The notes under the pieces: generated by a model | Told to the model about the DNA's origin: nothing | The model's database searches: none | What the model saw: only the letters and a program-made list of their open reading frames with translations | Part shown: one piece after another, positions 43,189 through 53,061 of the stretch | Layout: every line of letters begins with the position of its first letter | How positions within the stretch are numbered: position 1 is the stretch's first letter | Source of the DNA: Cardiobacterium valvarum | GTDB taxonomy: Bacteria; Pseudomonadota; Gammaproteobacteria; Cardiobacteriales; Cardiobacteriaceae | DNA length: 64,000 nucleotides | Reading direction: 5' to 3' | NCBI RefSeq assembly: GCF_900460955.1 | Contig: NZ_UFUW01000001.1 | Location: 310,001-374,000, forward strand | Program-made: the position numbers and the translations under genes

Positions 43189-45264
43189 ATGCACAAACCC
43201 CTTGTCCTCTCCGCCCTTGCCCTCGCCGTCAGTGCTGCTGTCAGCGCCCAGGAAACCACCACGCTGGAAGCGATTAACGTCAACATCGGCCAGGAAGGCG
43301 CAAAAAACAAAACCAACGTCGTTGACATGGAAACCCTCAGTAAACGCACCGACACCGACCTGCGCGGCGCCTTGCGCGAAGAGCCGTCCATCAACTTCGG
43401 CGGTGGTAATGGCACCTCGCAGTGGCTGACCATACGCGGCATTGGCCAGGATCAAGTTGACCTGAAAGTGGACAACGTTTATTCCGACACACAAATGTTC
43501 CATCACCAGGGCCGCTTCATGCTCGATCCCTCGCTTGTGAAAATCGTCAGCGTGCAGAAGGGCACCGGCTCGGCCAGTGCGGGCATCGGCGCAACCGCAG
43601 GCTCCATCGTCGCCAAAACCATCAGCGCCTCCGACCTTTTGCAAGAAGGCCAAAACCTCGGCGGCAAAATCAACGCCGGCTATTCCAGCAACAAAGGCCA
43701 GCAACTCGGCCTCACCGTCTACGGCAAACAGGGCGCTTTCGACGGCCTCATCGCTGGTGATTTTAACAACCGCAAAGACTACAAAGGCGGCCACGGCTAC
43801 CACAATCTGCTCGGCAACGACAAAGTGCTGAACAGCGGTTTGAAACAGCGCGGCTACCTCGGCAAAATCGGCGTGGACATTACCTCCGAACAGTGTCTTG
43901 ACCTCAGCTTCCGCCAGGAGCGCGACTCCGGCGTGCGCGCCCTGCGCGAAGAATTTGACTTCTCGCAAACCTTCCTCAGCGCGCGCGGCGGCCGCCTCAC
44001 CCCCGCCCAACGACAACAGGGCTACACCGTTGAGCCTGGCACCAACCTCGTCAAAGACCGAAACGGCAACTACGTCAGCAACATCGAAAACAACCAGCCG
44101 CGCTACCGCATCGCCACACAAAACACCACCAACCTCGAATACGAAGGGCGCAACATGGGCTTTATCGATAAAGCGACTGCCAACCTCGGCCGCATGACCA
44201 TCAAGCGCGACGAGCCCGATGAAAAAGCCCATCACGAAATTGAAACCTACAACGGTAACTTCAACCTCGAAAGCGCCTTCACCACGCCGCACGTCTTCAA
44301 ATACGGCGTGAACTGGCGCTACCAGGAAGGCAAAAGCAGCGGCGCGCGTGCCGCCGGCGTCGTGCGCAACCAGAATAAAACCGACCTCGGCTTCTACGGA
44401 GAAGCCATCTGGAACTTGAATCCCGTGACCCTGACCACCGGTCTGCGCTACGACCACTTCAACTACAAACCGAGTGGCGGCGGCAGCAAAAGCAGCGGCA
44501 AACTCAACCCCAGCATCGGCATCATCTACGACGTCATCCCCGGCCTCAGCCTGAACGCCAGCCACAACTACGCCAGCCGCAGCCCGCGCCTCTACGAAGC
44601 GATGCTCGGTAACGGCCGCGCAGTCCGTGCTGACAGCGGCCTCAAAGCCGAACACGCGCGCAACACTGAAATCGGCTTCGACTACGAATGGAACGACGCG
44701 CTCACCCTCGAAGGCAGCTACTTTTGGCAAACCACCAAAGGCATCATCGGCACCGCCACCGAGACCGACGCCCGGGGCGCCACTTACCGCCGCATGTTCA
44801 ACGGCGGCAAACTGAAAAACAGCGGCTACGAACTCGGCGCGACCTACCGCTGGCAAGGGCTGAAACTGGGCGCGGGTGTCGCGTACAGCAAGCCCAAACT
44901 TGACGGTGCCGTGGCGGACAACAACTATACCGCCATCCCCGTAGGCCGCACCTGGACGACGCGTGCCTCCTACACCTTCGACAACATTCACACCGAAATA
45001 GGCTGGCGCGGCCGCTTCGTACAAAACGGCGGTTACACCAACCCGTCGCGCGGCTCATCCGGCAGCGACGCCCGCGTTGAGCGTCCCGGCTACGGCGTGA
45101 GCGACTTCTACGTCAACTGGGAACCGCAGAAAAATCTTAACGTCAACTTCTCGGTCAACAACGCCTTCGACAAAAACTACCGCAGCCACAGCCAGCGTGC
45201 CGGCAGCAGCACCTTGGCCGAAGCGGGCCGCGACGTGCGCCTGAACTTCAAATACTCTTTCTGA
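43189..45264 (+). CDS. TonB-dependent outer-membrane receptor
   Basis: A 691-residue TonB-dependent transporter. Signal peptide (MHKPLVLSALALAVSAAVSA), a possible TonB box LEAINVNIGQ, a plug domain (residues about 40-150: LTIRGIGQDQVDLKVDNVY, MLDPSLVKIVSVQKGTGSAS, GIGATAGSIVAKT), and a beta barrel ending in aromatic Phe (LNFKYSF). The plug wording recalls the neisserial TdfH group (zinc/calprotectin), an impression from memory. No ABC or TonB genes are adjacent. IS relics flank it on both sides, so it may have been acquired. Confidence 0.88.
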   Translation: MHKPLVLSALALAVSAAVSAQETTTLEAINVNIGQEGAKNKTNVVDMETLSKRTDTDLRGALREEPSINFGGGNGTSQWLTIRGIGQDQVDLKVDNVYSDTQMFHHQGRFMLDPSLVKIVSVQKGTGSASAGIGATAGSIVAKTISASDLLQEGQNLGGKINAGYSSNKGQQLGLTVYGKQGAFDGLIAGDFNNRKDYKGGHGYHNLLGNDKVLNSGLKQRGYLGKIGVDITSEQCLDLSFRQERDSGVRALREEFDFSQTFLSARGGRLTPAQRQQGYTVEPGTNLVKDRNGNYVSNIENNQPRYRIATQNTTNLEYEGRNMGFIDKATANLGRMTIKRDEPDEKAHHEIETYNGNFNLESAFTTPHVFKYGVNWRYQEGKSSGARAAGVVRNQNKTDLGFYGEAIWNLNPVTLTTGLRYDHFNYKPSGGGSKSSGKLNPSIGIIYDVIPGLSLNASHNYASRSPRLYEAMLGNGRAVRADSGLKAEHARNTEIGFDYEWNDALTLEGSYFWQTTKGIIGTATETDARGATYRRMFNGGKLKNSGYELGATYRWQGLKLGAGVAYSKPKLDGAVADNNYTAIPVGRTWTTRASYTFDNIHTEIGWRGRFVQNGGYTNPSRGSSGSDARVERPGYGVSDFYVNWEPQKNLNVNFSVNNAFDKNYRSHSQRAGSSTLAEAGRDVRLNFKYSF

Positions 45265-45280
45265 ACACGGCCTGCCTGAC

Positions 45281-45312
45281 AAAAAGGCGCTTCCCCGGAA
45301 GCGCTTTTTTTT
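45281..45312 (+). terminator. Terminator of the TonB-dependent receptor gene
   Basis: AAAAAGGCGCTTCC, a 2-base loop, GGAAGCGC and eight T, 17 bases after the stop codon. Confidence 0.92.
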
Positions 45313-45338
45313 GTGCGGGATTCAGACTTGAGAACGCA

Positions 45339-45386
45339 CCAAGCGGCGTAACTGCTGGGCCCGCCAAGCGGCGGAAAATCTCTGTT
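45339..45386 (+). repeat. Tandem pair of CCAAGCGG-family repeats
   Basis: Two units start at 45339 and 45364 (period 25). The first reads CCAAGCGG, CGTAACTG, CTGGGC; the second CCAAGCGG, CGGAAAAT, CTCTG. They follow the receptor terminator. Confidence 0.6.
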
Positions 45387-45535
45387 TACGGGGCAGGGTT
45401 GTTGTCTGTATGTGCTGATGGCAGTAGTCCCGGCCTTTGGCGGTGAGGCGCACGGCGGGCGATTCACCATGACGGCTTCCGGCAGGTCGTTGTTGATGGC
45501 TTGCGAGATGTCTTTCAGTTTGACAGCGTCACTTC
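45387..45535 (-). pseudogene. Possible remnant of a winged-helix protein
   Basis: The minus strand reads DISQAINNDLPEA and then, after a frame change, HGESPAVRLTAKGRDYCHQH. This pattern (short helix, then a VRLTAKG wing) is typical of small winged-helix regulators. No intact frame exists, and the neighbourhood 45536-45700 shows nothing else. Low confidence. Confidence 0.25.
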
Positions 45536-45760
45536 GACAATGGGGCGGTTGCTGGTCAGGATAAGTCGGTCTAAAAACGTGTTTATAGTCTCCGTAGCAG
45601 GACTCCCAAGAATAGGTATCTACCCAACTCAAACCCGGCGACAATACACACAATGAACCTGCACTGCCCCAAACCGGCAAGCGCCTTGTCCGCAGCTATC
45701 AAGGATACGTAAAAAACCACATCAGCCCATGCACACCATTCGGCGGTATGCGCGTTCCCT

Positions 45761-46102
45761 ATGTCGCACCTGGGCGAGCTTGGCCTGTGCATGGTGCACA
45801 TCACGGCGCAAAACTATCCCACGGAAAAACAAAGCCTTATCCATATTATTGACCGCGAAGCCGATAGCGTTTACCACCTGCGAGAATGGGACGCAGCGGG
45901 GCATCCATTCCTGGTGCGGATGCGCGGATACAGCGGTGTGACACGCGACGGCAAAACGTACAAAGCACAAGAACTTGAGCGGGAACCCAACTACAGTTTC
46001 TACAAAAACGTGTATTACCAGGGCAAACAAGTGGCGGAGACGGAAGTTGTATTGACGCGGGAATCCAACGCCAAACGGGCAAAGGGCGGCATACCCCGCT
46101 GA
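45761..46102 (+). mobile_element. IS4-type transposase fragment
   Basis: A 113-codon frame reads HIIDREADSVYHLREWDAAG then HPFLVRMRGYSGVTRDGKTY, the central region of IS4-group transposases with the catalytic Asp in IDRE(A/G)DS. The N-terminal DNA-binding part and the C-terminal Glu region are missing. It differs from the IS at 8881. No ends were found; the remainder up to 46260 has no gene. Confidence 0.6.
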
Positions 46103-46265
46103 AAGCAAGAATGATCTGCGTGCGGTTGAAGATGGCGGGAAAGCCTGCTGGCATTGATAACGGTTGCTCCGTCGGCTGCCTGACGGATACAGCGGCGGCT
46201 CGATTCCCGCCGCTTGCCTGAATGACGGCTGAAGCCGCCCTATGCCGCTTGTGGCGGCAGGCATA

Positions 46266-46293
46266 TAAAAACCCGCCGGAAGGCGGGTCTTTT
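46266..46293 (-). terminator. Terminator of the RND efflux operon
   Basis: On the minus strand AAAAAGACCCGCC, loop TTCC, GGCGGGTTTTT, 13 bases after the outer-membrane channel gene. Confidence 0.88.
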
Positions 46294-46305
46294 TATGGCT
46301 GCGTG

Positions 46306-47796
46306 TCAGCGTGCTTTTGCCCGGGGAGCGGCTTTATTGGCCTTCGCCGGAGCAGTTTCCTTGGCGGCATCGGGCGCTGTCACGCCGTATTCGTGCAGGC
46401 CGCCGCCCATGGCGATGTAGAGGTCCACGTTGTTGGTCAGCATTTGCAGCTCGGTAGCGAGCAGCCCCTGGTCGCTTGCATAGCTTTCCCGCTGTGCATC
46501 GAGGCGGTCCAGCGCGGTGCTGATGCCCGCTTCAAAGCGCAGGTTTTCCAGACGCAGGCGGTCGGAAACGGCCCTGTTGCCGCGTTGTTGCGCTTCGTAC
46601 TGTTCTGCGAGCGTTTGCCGTGCAGTGAGTGCGTCAGCGATTTCGTAGAAGGCGGTTTGCACGGTCTTCTGGTAGGTTTCGACGAGGATTTTTTGCTGGG
46701 CTTCGCTGATTGTCACGGCGCGGTTGAGCTTGCCGCGGTTGAAGATAGGGATGTTGATGTTCGGGGTGAAGTTCCAGTTGAAATTCGGCGCTTTGATGAG
46801 CCGGTCAAGCTCGGTGCTGCCGAAGCCGAGGCTGCCGGTGAGCGAGATGCTGGGGTAGAGTGCCGCGCGTGCGGCGCCGATGTCGCCGTTCGCCGCCTTG
46901 ATTTTGTATTCGGCTTCGCGGATGTCCGGACGGTGTTGCAGTGCGGCGGACGGGATACCGGACGGCAGGCGGATGTCGGCGAACTGGTTGCGCAAATCAC
47001 CCGCCGGCGGCAGCTGGATTTGGCTGACGGGTTTGCCGACGAGTTTCGACAAGGCATTCAGCGCCTGCTGGTGGCTGCGTTCGGCCTCGCTGTAACTGCT
47101 GCGCGCGCTTTCGATTTGCGCTTCAACACCGCGCAGATCGCCCGCCGTCATCAGTCCGGCATCGAATTGCAGTTTGGAGAGGCGATAGGTTTCCTGGCGG
47201 CTTTGCAGCACGTCTTTAGCGAGTGCCATTTGTGCTTCGCTGATGCGGGTCTGGTAGTAGGTTTTGGCGACCGCGCCGATGATGCCGAGTTGTGCGGCAT
47301 CGCGCGCCTCGCGGGTGGCGAGGTAGGTTTGCAGGGCTTTTTCGTTCAGCGATTTGACCCGTCCGTAGAGGTCGAGTTCGTAGGCGCTGGTGGCGAGCCC
47401 CACGGTCCAGGTTTCGCCAACACGTGCCTGGCCGGTGCTGCTCAAATCGCGCGAGGTGCGGCTGCGCGCGTGCGCGCCCTGGGCGTTGACCGAGGGCAGG
47501 TAGTCGGTGCGCTGAATGCCGTACTGGGCTTCGGCGATTTCGATGCTGAGTGCGGCGTTTTTCAGGTCGTGATTGTACGCCAGCGCTTCGCTGATGAGTT
47601 GTTGCAGCTGCGGGTCGCGGAAGTATTCGCGCCAGCCGAGGGTGTCGGCGGTGGGGGCGGCAGCATTGCCTTGTTCGCTGATGGCGACTTCCATCCAGCT
47701 TTGCGGCAGGGCGACGTCGGGCTGTTCGTAGTTGGGGGCGAGGGAGCATCCCGCCAGCCACAAGGCCAGCGGGATGGGTTTTAGCAGGTGTTTCAT
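46306..47796 (-). CDS. RND efflux outer-membrane channel lipoprotein
   Basis: A NodT/OprM-family TolC-like channel of about 496 residues. The lipobox LAGC follows the signal MKHLLKPIPLALWLAGC, and LAPNYEQPDVALPQSW is the usual mature start. Two OEP repeats are visible (one with RPDIREAEYKIKAANGDIG, later FNRGKLNRAV and ALDRLDAQ). The start is ATG 47796, preceded by AAGGA; an earlier ATG at 47814 lacks this. The C-terminal tail is Ala/Lys-rich (TAPDAAKETAPAKANK). It is the last gene of the operon. Confidence 0.92.
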   Translation of the reverse strand: MKHLLKPIPLALWLAGCSLAPNYEQPDVALPQSWMEVAISEQGNAAAPTADTLGWREYFRDPQLQQLISEALAYNHDLKNAALSIEIAEAQYGIQRTDYLPSVNAQGAHARSRTSRDLSSTGQARVGETWTVGLATSAYELDLYGRVKSLNEKALQTYLATREARDAAQLGIIGAVAKTYYQTRISEAQMALAKDVLQSRQETYRLSKLQFDAGLMTAGDLRGVEAQIESARSSYSEAERSHQQALNALSKLVGKPVSQIQLPPAGDLRNQFADIRLPSGIPSAALQHRPDIREAEYKIKAANGDIGAARAALYPSISLTGSLGFGSTELDRLIKAPNFNWNFTPNINIPIFNRGKLNRAVTISEAQQKILVETYQKTVQTAFYEIADALTARQTLAEQYEAQQRGNRAVSDRLRLENLRFEAGISTALDRLDAQRESYASDQGLLATELQMLTNNVDLYIAMGGGLHEYGVTAPDAAKETAPAKANKAAPRAKAR

Positions 47797-47813
47797 GGTG
47801 CAATCCTTGTTCA

Positions 47814-50800
47814 TCAGTAGGGCTGGTCTTCGCGGGTGGCGTATTTGTCGTGGACGCCGAGTTTACCCGGGAAGAGTTTGCGGACGAGGACGAAGAAGAT
47901 GGGGATCATGACGAGGCCGAGGAAGGTGCCGATGCTCATCCCCCAGAAGACGCTGGTGCCGATGGCGCGCTGGCTCGCCGAGCTGGCACCGCTGGCGAAG
48001 TAGAGCGGGACGACGCCGAGGATGAAGGCGAGCGAGGTCATGACGATGGGACGGAAGCGCAGGTGCGCCGCTTGTAATGCCGCCTGGATGCGGGTTTTGC
48101 CGCCTTCTTGCAGGTCTTTGGCGAACTCGATGATGAGGATGGCGTTTTTCACGGTCAGGCCGATGATGGTGATGAGGCCGACTTTGAGGTACACGTCGTT
48201 GGCAAAGAGTTCGGCGTTTTGTCCGGCCATCTGGGTGTTGAACCAGTTGCGGCTGAAGATACCGCCGGTGGCGCCGAGGATGCCGAGCGGCACGACGAGG
48301 ATAACGGCAAACGGAATGGACCAGCTTTCGTACAGCGCTGCGAGGCAGAGGAAGACGGCGAGCAGGCTGAAGCCGAGGACGTACATTTGCTGGTCGCCCG
48401 CGCGTTGTTCTTCCAGCGCCAGCCCCGTCCATTCAAGGGCGAAGCCGGGTGGCAGGGCTTTGGTCAGTTCAACCATGGTGTTCATGGCGTCACCGGAACT
48501 TTGCCCCGTTGCGGCTTCACCGGAGAGTTGCATCGCCGGGTAGCCGTTGTAGCGGGTCGCCTGCATCTGCCCCTGTTCCCAGGCGAAGCTGGCGATGGAT
48601 TCCAGCGGGACCTGGCCACCCGTGGTGTTGGGGATGTCCAGTGATTTCAGCCCTTCTTCCTGCATCCGCGTCCCGGCATCGGCCTGCACGGTCACGCGTT
48701 GCAGGCGGCCATTGTTGGGGAAGTCGTTGATGTAGGCGGAGCCGAAGTTGGTGCCGAGGATGTTGGCGATGCTGCTGATGGTAACGTTTTGCGCGTAGGC
48801 GGCGTCACGGTTGATGTCGATGCGCAGTTGCGGCGCGTCTTCCAGACCACTGGGGCGGATTTGCCCGATGATGTCTTTTTTCTGCATCGCCATGCCCATC
48901 AGCTGGTTGCGCGCGGCAAGCAGCGCGGCATGTCCGGCACCGCCCCGGTCTTCAAGCATGAGGTCGAAGCCGCTGGATGTGCCGAGCGAGGGAATGGCGG
49001 GCGGGCTGAGGGCGAAGATGGTGGCATCCCGAATGCCCATGAAGCCGCCGATCAATTTGCCGGAAATGGCGGAGGCGGACTGGTCGGGGCGGGTGCGCTC
49101 TTTCCAGTCTTTGAGGATGATGAAGGATATCCCCATGTTTTGCCCCGAACCGCTGAAGCTGAAACCCTGCACAGCAAACATGTTCTCGATTTCCGGAATG
49201 CCTTTGGCGACGGCTTCCATCTCTTTGAGTTTCTCGATGGTGCGTTCGGCGGTGGCGCCGGTCGGCAGTTGCAGGCTGGCGATGACGAAACCCTGGTCTT
49301 CGTTCGGCAGGAACGAGGTGGGCAGGCGCAGGAAGAGGAAAGCGGCGCCGGCGCCAACGCCCAGATAGATGACAAACATCAGGTAGCTGATACGGATGCA
49401 CTTGGCCACGGTCGCTTCATAGGCATGGGTGGCGGCTTTGACTGCGCGGTTGAACCAGCCGAAGAAGCCGCGTTTTTCGTGGTGATCATCACGCACGGGT
49501 TTGAGCATGGTGGCACAGAGGGCCGGGGTGAGGGTCAACGCCAGGAAGCCAGAGAAGCCGATAGAGCCAGCCATGACCAGCGAGAACTGGCGGTAGATGG
49601 CACCGGTCGAGCCGGACATGAAAGCCATCGGCAGGAAGACGACGATGTTGACCAGGGTGATACCGACGATGGCGCTGGAAATCTGCCCCATGCTTTTGCG
49701 CGTCGCCTGATAGGGGGTGAGCTTTTCTTCCGCCATGAGGCGTTCGACGTTTTCCACCACCACGATGGCGTCATCCACCACAATCCCGATGACAAGCACC
49801 ATCGCAAACATGGTGAGCACGTTGATGGATAGCCCCAGCGGCGCCATCAAGGCTACCGCACCCATCAGGGAAATCGGCACGACGATGGCGGGGATGAGGG
49901 TGTAGCGGAGGTTTTGCAGGAAGAGGAACATGACGATGAAGACCAGCACCATCGCTTCCAGCAGGGTGTGCAACACTTGTTCGATGGAGAGGCTGACAAA
50001 AGTTGAGGTGTCATACGGCGCTGACCAGTGCATGCCTTCCGGGAAGTATTTTTGCAGTTCCGCCATGCGCGCTTTGACCGCTTTCGCTACTGCCACCGCA
50101 TTACCGCTGTTGGACAGTTGCACGGCCATACCGGTAGTGGGTTCGCCGTTCAGGCGGGCAGACGCCATGTACGATTCCTGACCAAGTTCGACACGAGCGA
50201 CATCTTTCAGGCGCACGGTAGCGCCGCCTTCGGTACTCTTCAGAACGATATTTTCAAATTCGGCGACGTTGCGCAGTTGGCCGGGAACGTTGATAACCGC
50301 CGAGAAACTTTGCCCCGGCAGGGCAGGCAGCGAGCCGAGGCTGCCGGTCGGGATGGAGCGGTTTTGCGCGGCAACCGCGGCGGATACGTCAGCGGCAGAG
50401 AGGTTGTAGCCGCGCAGTTTTTCCGGATTGAGCCAGATGCGCATCGAGGTTTCCGCGCCAAAGAGGCGGACGCCGCCGACGCCGTCAATCCGTTGCAGTT
50501 CGGGGACGATATTGCGCTGGGCGTAGTCGCTCATTTCGCGCACGGTCAGGCTGGAATTCTCACTGCGTTGCAGAGAGACCACCATGAGGAAGTTGGCACT
50601 TTGTTTGCCGACGGTGATGCCGTTTTGCGTCACCGTGCCGGGCAGGCGGGATGTCACCTGCGACACGGCGTTTTGCACGTTGACCTGGGCAATGTCTTCA
50701 TCGGTGCCGGAGACGAAGGTCAGCGCCAGCTCGCCACTGCCGCTGGCGTCGGCGGTTGCCTGCATATAGTCAAGACCGTCAATGCCGTTCATCTCGCGTT

Positions 50801-50996
50801 CCATGATGGAAAGCACGGACTCCTCGATTTCAGCGGCACTCGCGCCCGGATAGCTGACGCGGACGGTGATTTTCGGCGCGCTGACGTTCGGATACTGCTC
50901 GACCGGCAGACGTTGCAGGGCAAGCAGGCCGGCGATAACGATAAATATCGCGACAACCCAGGCGAAAACGGGACGGTTAATGAAAAACTTGGACAT
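47814..50996 (-). CDS. RND multidrug efflux pump (AcrB/MexB family)
   Basis: A 1060-residue inner-membrane trimeric drug/proton antiporter of the HAE1 type. The paired proton-relay Asp residues are in IVVDDAIVVVENVERLM, and the relay Lys in GLTVKNAILIIEFAKDL. Other marks: FINRPVFAWVVAIFIVIAGL at the N-terminus, VEQYPNVSAPKITV, and two large periplasmic loops. It lies 10 bases after the adaptor gene on the transcript. Similar to MexB and MtrD in length and motifs. Confidence 0.96.
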   Translation of the reverse strand: MSKFFINRPVFAWVVAIFIVIAGLLALQRLPVEQYPNVSAPKITVRVSYPGASAAEIEESVLSIMEREMNGIDGLDYMQATADASGSGELALTFVSGTDEDIAQVNVQNAVSQVTSRLPGTVTQNGITVGKQSANFLMVVSLQRSENSSLTVREMSDYAQRNIVPELQRIDGVGGVRLFGAETSMRIWLNPEKLRGYNLSAADVSAAVAAQNRSIPTGSLGSLPALPGQSFSAVINVPGQLRNVAEFENIVLKSTEGGATVRLKDVARVELGQESYMASARLNGEPTTGMAVQLSNSGNAVAVAKAVKARMAELQKYFPEGMHWSAPYDTSTFVSLSIEQVLHTLLEAMVLVFIVMFLFLQNLRYTLIPAIVVPISLMGAVALMAPLGLSINVLTMFAMVLVIGIVVDDAIVVVENVERLMAEEKLTPYQATRKSMGQISSAIVGITLVNIVVFLPMAFMSGSTGAIYRQFSLVMAGSIGFSGFLALTLTPALCATMLKPVRDDHHEKRGFFGWFNRAVKAATHAYEATVAKCIRISYLMFVIYLGVGAGAAFLFLRLPTSFLPNEDQGFVIASLQLPTGATAERTIEKLKEMEAVAKGIPEIENMFAVQGFSFSGSGQNMGISFIILKDWKERTRPDQSASAISGKLIGGFMGIRDATIFALSPPAIPSLGTSSGFDLMLEDRGGAGHAALLAARNQLMGMAMQKKDIIGQIRPSGLEDAPQLRIDINRDAAYAQNVTISSIANILGTNFGSAYINDFPNNGRLQRVTVQADAGTRMQEEGLKSLDIPNTTGGQVPLESIASFAWEQGQMQATRYNGYPAMQLSGEAATGQSSGDAMNTMVELTKALPPGFALEWTGLALEEQRAGDQQMYVLGFSLLAVFLCLAALYESWSIPFAVILVVPLGILGATGGIFSRNWFNTQMAGQNAELFANDVYLKVGLITIIGLTVKNAILIIEFAKDLQEGGKTRIQAALQAAHLRFRPIVMTSLAFILGVVPLYFASGASSASQRAIGTSVFWGMSIGTFLGLVMIPIFFVLVRKLFPGKLGVHDKYATREDQPY

Positions 50997-51006
50997 ATTC
51001 CCCCCG

Positions 51007-52230
51007 TTACTGCGCGGCCGGTTTTTCGCCTACCGGTGTGGCGGGCTGGGGCTGGGCGGCAGGTTTGGCTTGCGGTGCGGCGGGCTGTTGCGGCAGCGGT
51101 TTGCCGTCGTCACCGTAGATAACCGGTGTGATGTGGGTCGCGCCTGCCATCAATTGCGACAGGGTGTCGACCATCACCATTTCATTTGGTTTCAGACCCT
51201 CGCCGATAATCCACTGATTCTTGCGTTCGCCGATAACTTTTACCTCACGCGGGGCAAAAGAGCCGTCTTCGGCCACGACGCGCAGTGTGTCTTTCGCGCC
51301 CCGCGTGACCGCACTTTGCGGCACAACATAGACATTTTGCAGCTGGCTTTGCGGAATATCGGCGCGCACATACAGCCCGGGTAACAATTCACCGTCAGGG
51401 TTGGGGATTTCGGCACGCAGCAAGAGTTCGCCGGTGCCGGGATCAACCGTCTGATCCGCGAAGAGCAGGCGGCCTTTGTGCGGATAAGGCGTGCCGTCAT
51501 CAAACGTAATCTGCACGGAGAAATCCACGCCCTTCATCGCGCCAGACTGAAATTCCTTCTTGATACGGCGCAAATCGGCGGCAGTCTGGGTGATGTTGAC
51601 GTACATCGGGTCAAGTTGCTGAATCTTGGCCATGCTCACTGTGCCATTCGGCGACACCAGCGAACCTTCGGACACATTGGACTTGCCAATCACACCGGAA
51701 ATCGGCGCCATCACCTTGGCGTATTGCACATTGATTTCTGCCTGCTTGATGCCCGCTTCCGCCGCCATGATATTGGCGGAAGCCACCTTGACCTCGGCCA
51801 GCGCCTGATCATAAGTCTGGCGCGACACGGCCTTTTCCTTGACCAGCGGGGCGTAGCGGTTGGCGGTGCTTTGCGCCAGCGCCTTGTTCGCCTCGGCTTG
51901 CGCCAGTTGTGCCTTGGCCGCTTGCAAATTGGCGAGATAAACCGCGTCATCAATCTGATAGAGCTGCTGCCCGGCGCGCACCATCGCGCCTTCTTCAAAG
52001 AGACGCTTCTGCACGATGCCGCTCACCTGCGGCTGGATTACTGCCTCACGCGAGGCTTCCAGACGCGCCGGCAGGTTCTTCGTCTGCACCACTGTCTGCG
52101 GCTTGACGATAATGACCCCCGCTTGTGGCGGTTTCTGCTCACCGCCGCCCGGTCCCTGTTGCGCCAGCGCGGATTGCAGGCTGGCGGCGACAGCGACAGC
52201 AGCAAGCGCGTGTTTCAAACGAATCTCCAT
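51007..52230 (-). CDS. RND periplasmic adaptor subunit
   Basis: A membrane-fusion protein of 407 residues linking pump and channel. Signal peptide (HALAAVAVAASLQSALA), lipoyl-like halves (NLPARLEASREAVIQPQVSG), a coiled-coil hairpin (AAKAQLAQAEANKALAQSTA), and barrel region ISGVIGKSNVSEGSLV. The C-terminal tail is rich in Pro, Ala and Gln. It is the first gene of the pump operon and is read divergently from the TetR gene. Confidence 0.94.
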   Translation of the reverse strand: MEIRLKHALAAVAVAASLQSALAQQGPGGGEQKPPQAGVIIVKPQTVVQTKNLPARLEASREAVIQPQVSGIVQKRLFEEGAMVRAGQQLYQIDDAVYLANLQAAKAQLAQAEANKALAQSTANRYAPLVKEKAVSRQTYDQALAEVKVASANIMAAEAGIKQAEINVQYAKVMAPISGVIGKSNVSEGSLVSPNGTVSMAKIQQLDPMYVNITQTAADLRRIKKEFQSGAMKGVDFSVQITFDDGTPYPHKGRLLFADQTVDPGTGELLLRAEIPNPDGELLPGLYVRADIPQSQLQNVYVVPQSAVTRGAKDTLRVVAEDGSFAPREVKVIGERKNQWIIGEGLKPNEMVMVDTLSQLMAGATHITPVIYGDDGKPLPQQPAAPQAKPAAQPQPATPVGEKPAAQ

Positions 52231-52376
52231 AAGTTCCTCCGGTAAAATTTTAAAAACGACGTCAACATGGCAGCGCCATTAAGAAAAAGCAAGCGGCGTA
52301 TTATATACAAGCTTGTATGTAAAACCAGCAAGCTTGGCTATACTGCGCGGCTGGCATCCACCACATCACCACTCCC
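52231..52376. promoter_or_regulatory. Divergent promoter region with operator palindrome
   Basis: A perfect 14-bp palindrome ATACAAGCTTGTAT (52305-52318) lies between the pump operon and the TetR gene, with flanking TAT and GTA extending it. A minus-strand -10 TATAAT (complement of 52300-52305) touches it. A plus-strand -10 TATACT (52339-52344) lies 20 bases beyond it. A second CAAGCTTG at 52329-52336 may be an extra half-operator. It is the likely binding site of the adjacent repressor. Confidence 0.65.
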
Positions 52377-52973
52377 ATGCGCCGGACCAAAAGCGAAGCA
52401 GAACAAACCCGTAACTCCATTCTTGACGCCGCCCTGACCCTCTTCGACGAACAGGGCTACACCCAGACCACCCTGAGCAGCATCGCCCGCCAGGCTGGGG
52501 TGACGCGCGGAGCGATTTACTGGCATTTTGAAAACAAAGACGAAATCCTCATCGCCCTCGCCCAGGCACAATTCCACGACCTGATGCAGCAGAACGCCGA
52601 TGCCGTGCGCAGACCGAACAGCTGGGAGAGCATTTGCGATATCCTCATCGCCTTCTTCCAAACCCTCATCCACCATCCCGCCCGCCTGCGCTTCTTCCGC
52701 GTCTTCAACCAGCACGGCTGCACCCAGCCGCTCGCCCAGCTACACCGTGACTACAAACTCATCTGGCAGCAGCAATGCCGCGAAATTGTCGAACGCGGCA
52801 AAGCCGAAGGCCGTTTCCGCATTGACACCGATCCCGACTACCTCTTTTTCCACATGGGCGTCATCTTCAAGGGCCTGGTGGAAATGTGCCTCGAAGAGCC
52901 CAACAACCCCTCGCTTGCCGCCTACATTGAACGTGTCCTGAAAAATACCACCGCTATGCTGCAAACCCTGTGA
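52377..52973 (+). CDS. TetR-family repressor of the RND operon
   Basis: A 198-residue AcrR/MtrR-type regulator. The N-terminal HTH is RNSILDAALTLFDEQGYTQT followed by TLSSIARQAGVTRGAIYWHF, with the recognition helix in the latter. The C-terminal ligand domain has FFQTLIHHPARLRFFRVFNQ. Divergent from the pump genes, with a palindromic operator in between, so it should repress the pump and itself until a ligand binds. Confidence 0.93.
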   Translation: MRRTKSEAEQTRNSILDAALTLFDEQGYTQTTLSSIARQAGVTRGAIYWHFENKDEILIALAQAQFHDLMQQNADAVRRPNSWESICDILIAFFQTLIHHPARLRFFRVFNQHGCTQPLAQLHRDYKLIWQQQCREIVERGKAEGRFRIDTDPDYLFFHMGVIFKGLVEMCLEEPNNPSLAAYIERVLKNTTAMLQTL

Positions 52974-53061
52974 ACCTCACGCCGCCCATGAGGAATCGTG
53001 TTAAAATAAAAGCGTGGAAACAGCAAAAAGCCACACCCATCAACCCAATTAGGAGAACGTC

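Noticed and set aside
43180-45024. 614-codon frame antisense to the TonB-dependent receptor
   Set aside because: Low-complexity Val/Ala/Gly-rich product without motifs; the opposite strand encodes a complete receptor with signal peptide.
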